DNA of 16,243 bases from JAICWY01 sp964531205 (GTDB lineage Bacteria > Vulcanimicrobiota > Vulcanimicrobiia > Vulcanimicrobiales > Vulcanimicrobiaceae). The notes below the pieces were generated by a model. That model searched no databases and was not told the DNA's origin. It saw nothing but the letters and a program-made list of their open reading frames with translations. Positions 13,978 through 16,243 of the stretch are shown piece after piece (position 1 is the stretch's first letter; the number at the start of each line of letters is the position of its first letter). Made by a program: the position numbers and the translations under genes. The stretch is taken from the NCBI GenBank assembly GCA_964531205.1, contig CAZHGH010000068.1, positions 1-16,243 on the forward strand, written 5' to 3'.

Positions 13978-16243
13978 ATGGCACGCGTACGCCGTAAGGC
14001 GACCGCGAAGACGCGACTGAACTTTGAGATCGCCGGCATTGCTGCGATCGGTCTCGCCGTCCTGTTGGGAATCGCGCTGGCGTTACCACCTAGCCGCGCC
14101 GGTATTGCCGGCGCCGCAACGGCACACGCCCTGACGGTGCTGTTTGGAGGCGCCGCTGCGCTTTTCCCTGTGCTTGTCGCCCTCTTCGGCGGAATCATCT
14201 TCCTGGAGATCAACGTGCCGCGCATGATGGCCACGTTGGGCTCGGCGGCTTCAGCGTATTTTTTGGTGGCCGACGCTGCATTCGCGCACCGAGGCGGCGC
14301 GCTCGGCACCGTGCTGTGGAATGCGCTTTCGGGACTCGTCGGCGTGCTCGGCGCGCGCATTCTGCTGGCCTTCGTTGCGCTGCTACTCACGGTTTGGATC
14401 AGCAACGTCTCCGTGAAGAAACTGATCGGCCTACTTGTCATCGCGCTTTCGAACTTGCGCATTCCCAAGATGAAAGTCGCACTTCCCGAAGGGCACGGCA
14501 ATTTGCGCGAAGCGTTTGCGCTGCCTGAAGGCAAGAAAAAGCCGCAAGCGTTCGACGGCGAGACGAGCACCGCGATTGTTCCGATCGAAGCTTTTGTGCC
14601 TCCCGCTGCGCCCACCATCGTCGTCGACGATACCGGCGACGACGAATCCGAAGACGACGAATCCGAAGACGACGTCGACGATGAAGACTTCGAGGACGAG
14701 GGCGACGACGAATACGATGACGACGACGAATACGATGACGACGACGAATACGAAGACGAGGAAGAGGAGGAGGAAGAGCCTCCGAACGCCGTGACGGGCG
14801 TTTACGAAGCGCCGCAACCTGTGTCGCATGGTGAAATCGTCTATCACCTTCCGGATCTCTCGCTTTTCGATCCGCCGCAAGCCCAAGTCGCAGACGACAA
14901 CACGCGCTCGCACGTCCTCGAAGATACGCTAGCATCGTTTGGTGTCGGCGCGAAGGTCGTGCACATCGAGCGTGGTCCATCTATCACGCGATACGAACTC
15001 AAGCCCGAGCGCGGCGTCAAAATTTCGAAGATCGCATCGCTTGCCGACGATCTGGCGCTTGCGCTGGCTGCAACCAGCGTTCGCATCGAAGCACCGATTC
15101 CGGGCAAATCCGCAGTCGGCATCGAGGTTCCGAATAAAACCGTTTCGGTCGTCGCGATTCGCGAAATTTTAGAGGCGCTGCCGCAGCGCGGAATCGTGCC
15201 GCCGCTATGGATGGCGCTCGGCAAAGACATTACGGGACGCCCGGTGTTCGGCGATCTCGGGAAGATGCCGCATTTGCTCGTCGCAGGCGCGACTGGCTCC
15301 GGTAAGTCGGTCTGCCTGAACACGATCATCGCGTCGCTGTTGGTGAGCGCAACGCCGGATCAAGTGCAGATGCTGATGATCGATCCGAAGCGTGTCGAGC
15401 TTACCGTGTACAACGGCATTCCGCATCTCATCAAAGACGTCATCACCGACGCCCGCATGGCCGCCGGCGCGCTGTTCGAGATGACCAAGGAAATGGACGT
15501 GCGGTACGAGCGCTTTGCGAAAGCCGGCGTACGCAAAATCGAAGAGTACAACGCGAAATTTCCCGATGAGAAGCTCCCATTCGTGGTCATCATCATCGAC
15601 GAACTTGCGGATCTCATGCTCGTCGCGCCGGCGAAGGTGGAAACGACAATTATGCGTCTCGCGCAGCTGGCGCGTGCCACCGGCATTCACCTCATCGTCG
15701 CAACGCAGCGTCCGTCGGTGGACGTCATCACCGGGCTTATCAAAGCAAACATTCCGTCGCGCATCGCGTTTGCGGTAAGCTCGCAAGTCGATTCGCGCAC
15801 GATTCTCGATATGGCGGGAGCAGAACGTCTGCTGGGCCGCGGTGACATGCTCTACCTGCCCATTGACGCCCCGAAGCCGGTTCGTTCGCAAGGCGCGCTC
15901 ATTACGGGTAGCGAGGTGAACCGCCTCGTCGACTTTTGGGCGAAGCAAGGCCGTCCGGAAAATCTTCTGGATGTAGAAGTCACGCCGATCTCGGACGACG
16001 ACGCGAGCGGCAAGAAAGACGTCGATCCGCTTTGCTACGATGCGGCCAAATTCATCATCGAAAGTAATTACGCGTCGACAGCCGCGCTGCAGTCGCAATT
16101 CTCTATCGGCCATCCGCGCGCCGTGCGTTTGATGAAACAGCTGGAAGATTTCAAAGTTGTCGGGCCGCATGAAGGTACGAAACCTCGGCGCATTCTCATC
16201 GGCTTGGGCGAGCTCGAACAAATTGCACCGCGCTTAGGGCGCA
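13978..16243 (+). CDS. ftsK: FtsK/SpoIIIE DNA translocase, 3' end beyond the window
   Basis: This membrane-anchored hexameric ATPase pumps DNA at the division septum to finish chromosome segregation. About 755 codons are present before the window ends. Several membrane segments lie at about 17-36, 48-76, 83-100, 108-140 and 147-160, as in FtsK_4TM. A linker follows with an extreme acidic tract at 217-267. The alpha domain (from about 300) leads to the RecA-like motor with Walker A GATGSGKS (437-444) and Walker B IIIDELAD (D541). The winged-helix gamma domain, which reads KOPS-type DNA sequences, begins near IIESNYASTAALQSQF and is cut off. I chose ATG 13978; no good Shine-Dalgarno site precedes it. 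It is divergent from the isocitrate-type dehydrogenase gene. Confidence 0.95.
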   Translation, partial: MARVRRKATAKTRLNFEIAGIAAIGLAVLLGIALALPPSRAGIAGAATAHALTVLFGGAAALFPVLVALFGGIIFLEINVPRMMATLGSAASAYFLVADAAFAHRGGALGTVLWNALSGLVGVLGARILLAFVALLLTVWISNVSVKKLIGLLVIALSNLRIPKMKVALPEGHGNLREAFALPEGKKKPQAFDGETSTAIVPIEAFVPPAAPTIVVDDTGDDESEDDESEDDVDDEDFEDEGDDEYDDDDEYDDDDEYEDEEEEEEEPPNAVTGVYEAPQPVSHGEIVYHLPDLSLFDPPQAQVADDNTRSHVLEDTLASFGVGAKVVHIERGPSITRYELKPERGVKISKIASLADDLALALAATSVRIEAPIPGKSAVGIEVPNKTVSVVAIREILEALPQRGIVPPLWMALGKDITGRPVFGDLGKMPHLLVAGATGSGKSVCLNTIIASLLVSATPDQVQMLMIDPKRVELTVYNGIPHLIKDVITDARMAAGALFEMTKEMDVRYERFAKAGVRKIEEYNAKFPDEKLPFVVIIIDELADLMLVAPAKVETTIMRLAQLARATGIHLIVATQRPSVDVITGLIKANIPSRIAFAVSSQVDSRTILDMAGAERLLGRGDMLYLPIDAPKPVRSQGALITGSEVNRLVDFWAKQGRPENLLDVEVTPISDDDASGKKDVDPLCYDAAKFIIESNYASTAALQSQFSIGHPRAVRLMKQLEDFKVVGPHEGTKPRRILIGLGELEQIAPRLGR
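14626..14778 (+). repeat. Repetitive segment encoding the poly-acidic FtsK linker
   Basis: In-frame repeats build this tract. Two 15-base units read GAC GAC GAA TCC GAA (from 14638), and three 18-base units are close to GAC GAC GAC GAA TAC GAT (14701-14754). A run of GAG/GAA codons follows. The product is 51 residues of which 41 are Asp or Glu (217-267). Slippage at these units could change linker length. Confidence 0.85.

Noticed and set aside
14431..14980. Arg- or Val-rich minus-strand frames opposite the FtsK linker
   Set aside because: Their repeats are the complement of the GAC/GAA-rich acidic tract; they are not independent genes.
15205..16221. 338-codon minus-strand frame
   Set aside because: It lies opposite the FtsK motor domain (Walker A and B intact on the plus strand) and has no recognisable domain.

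Overview
The window (16,243 bases, about 55-60% GC by eye, with one 100-base run of N) looks like part of a scaffold from a diderm bacterium. A 1,264-residue TonB-dependent outer-membrane receptor and an HtrA protease imply an outer membrane and periplasm. RNase J, a DUF2277 protein, a degenerate PilZ protein and a large FtsK fit a deep-branching, poorly cultured lineage. The overall style reminds me of Candidatus Eremiobacterota (WPS-2), but that is a guess from memory.

Layout. (1) 1-1430: an accessory-looking left end with less GC-biased codons. It holds a doubtful gene tail (2-121), a control region with two copies of a palindromic motif (257-267 and 315-325), and a two-gene overlapping operon (347-1356). 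That operon encodes a Cys4 zinc-ribbon protein and a DUF6036/AbiEii-like nucleotidyltransferase fold, a candidate toxin-antitoxin or defence module. A bidirectional hairpin terminator closes it. (2) 1442-3075, minus strand: a small exported protein followed by an HtrA-type PDZ serine protease. (3) 3111-6836, plus strand: RNase J, a small exported protein, an amidase-signature hydrolase and DUF2277, packed with gaps or overlaps of only a few bases and ended by a strong bidirectional terminator. (4) 6856-10650, minus strand: the TonB-dependent receptor. A 137-base divergent control region with direct repeats separates it from an EamA/DMT transporter (10788-11621). (5) 11622-11996: a palindrome-rich intergenic segment, then a scaffold gap whose two flanks are the same 55 bases. 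The gap is therefore probably an overlap, and the PilZ-like gene that appears to run through it can be repaired. (6) 11941-13941, minus strand: an isocitrate-dehydrogenase-type gene followed by the tandem PilZ-like gene. (7) 13978-16243, plus strand: an FtsK/SpoIIIE DNA translocase cut by the window end, with an unusually acidic linker.

Most of the window is housekeeping or envelope biology. The best candidates for something little described are the zinc-ribbon/nucleotidyltransferase pair with its duplicated operator, the palindromic element between the EamA and PilZ genes, and the amidase with a dedicated exported small partner. No rRNA, tRNA, CRISPR array, transposase or integrase was recognised.
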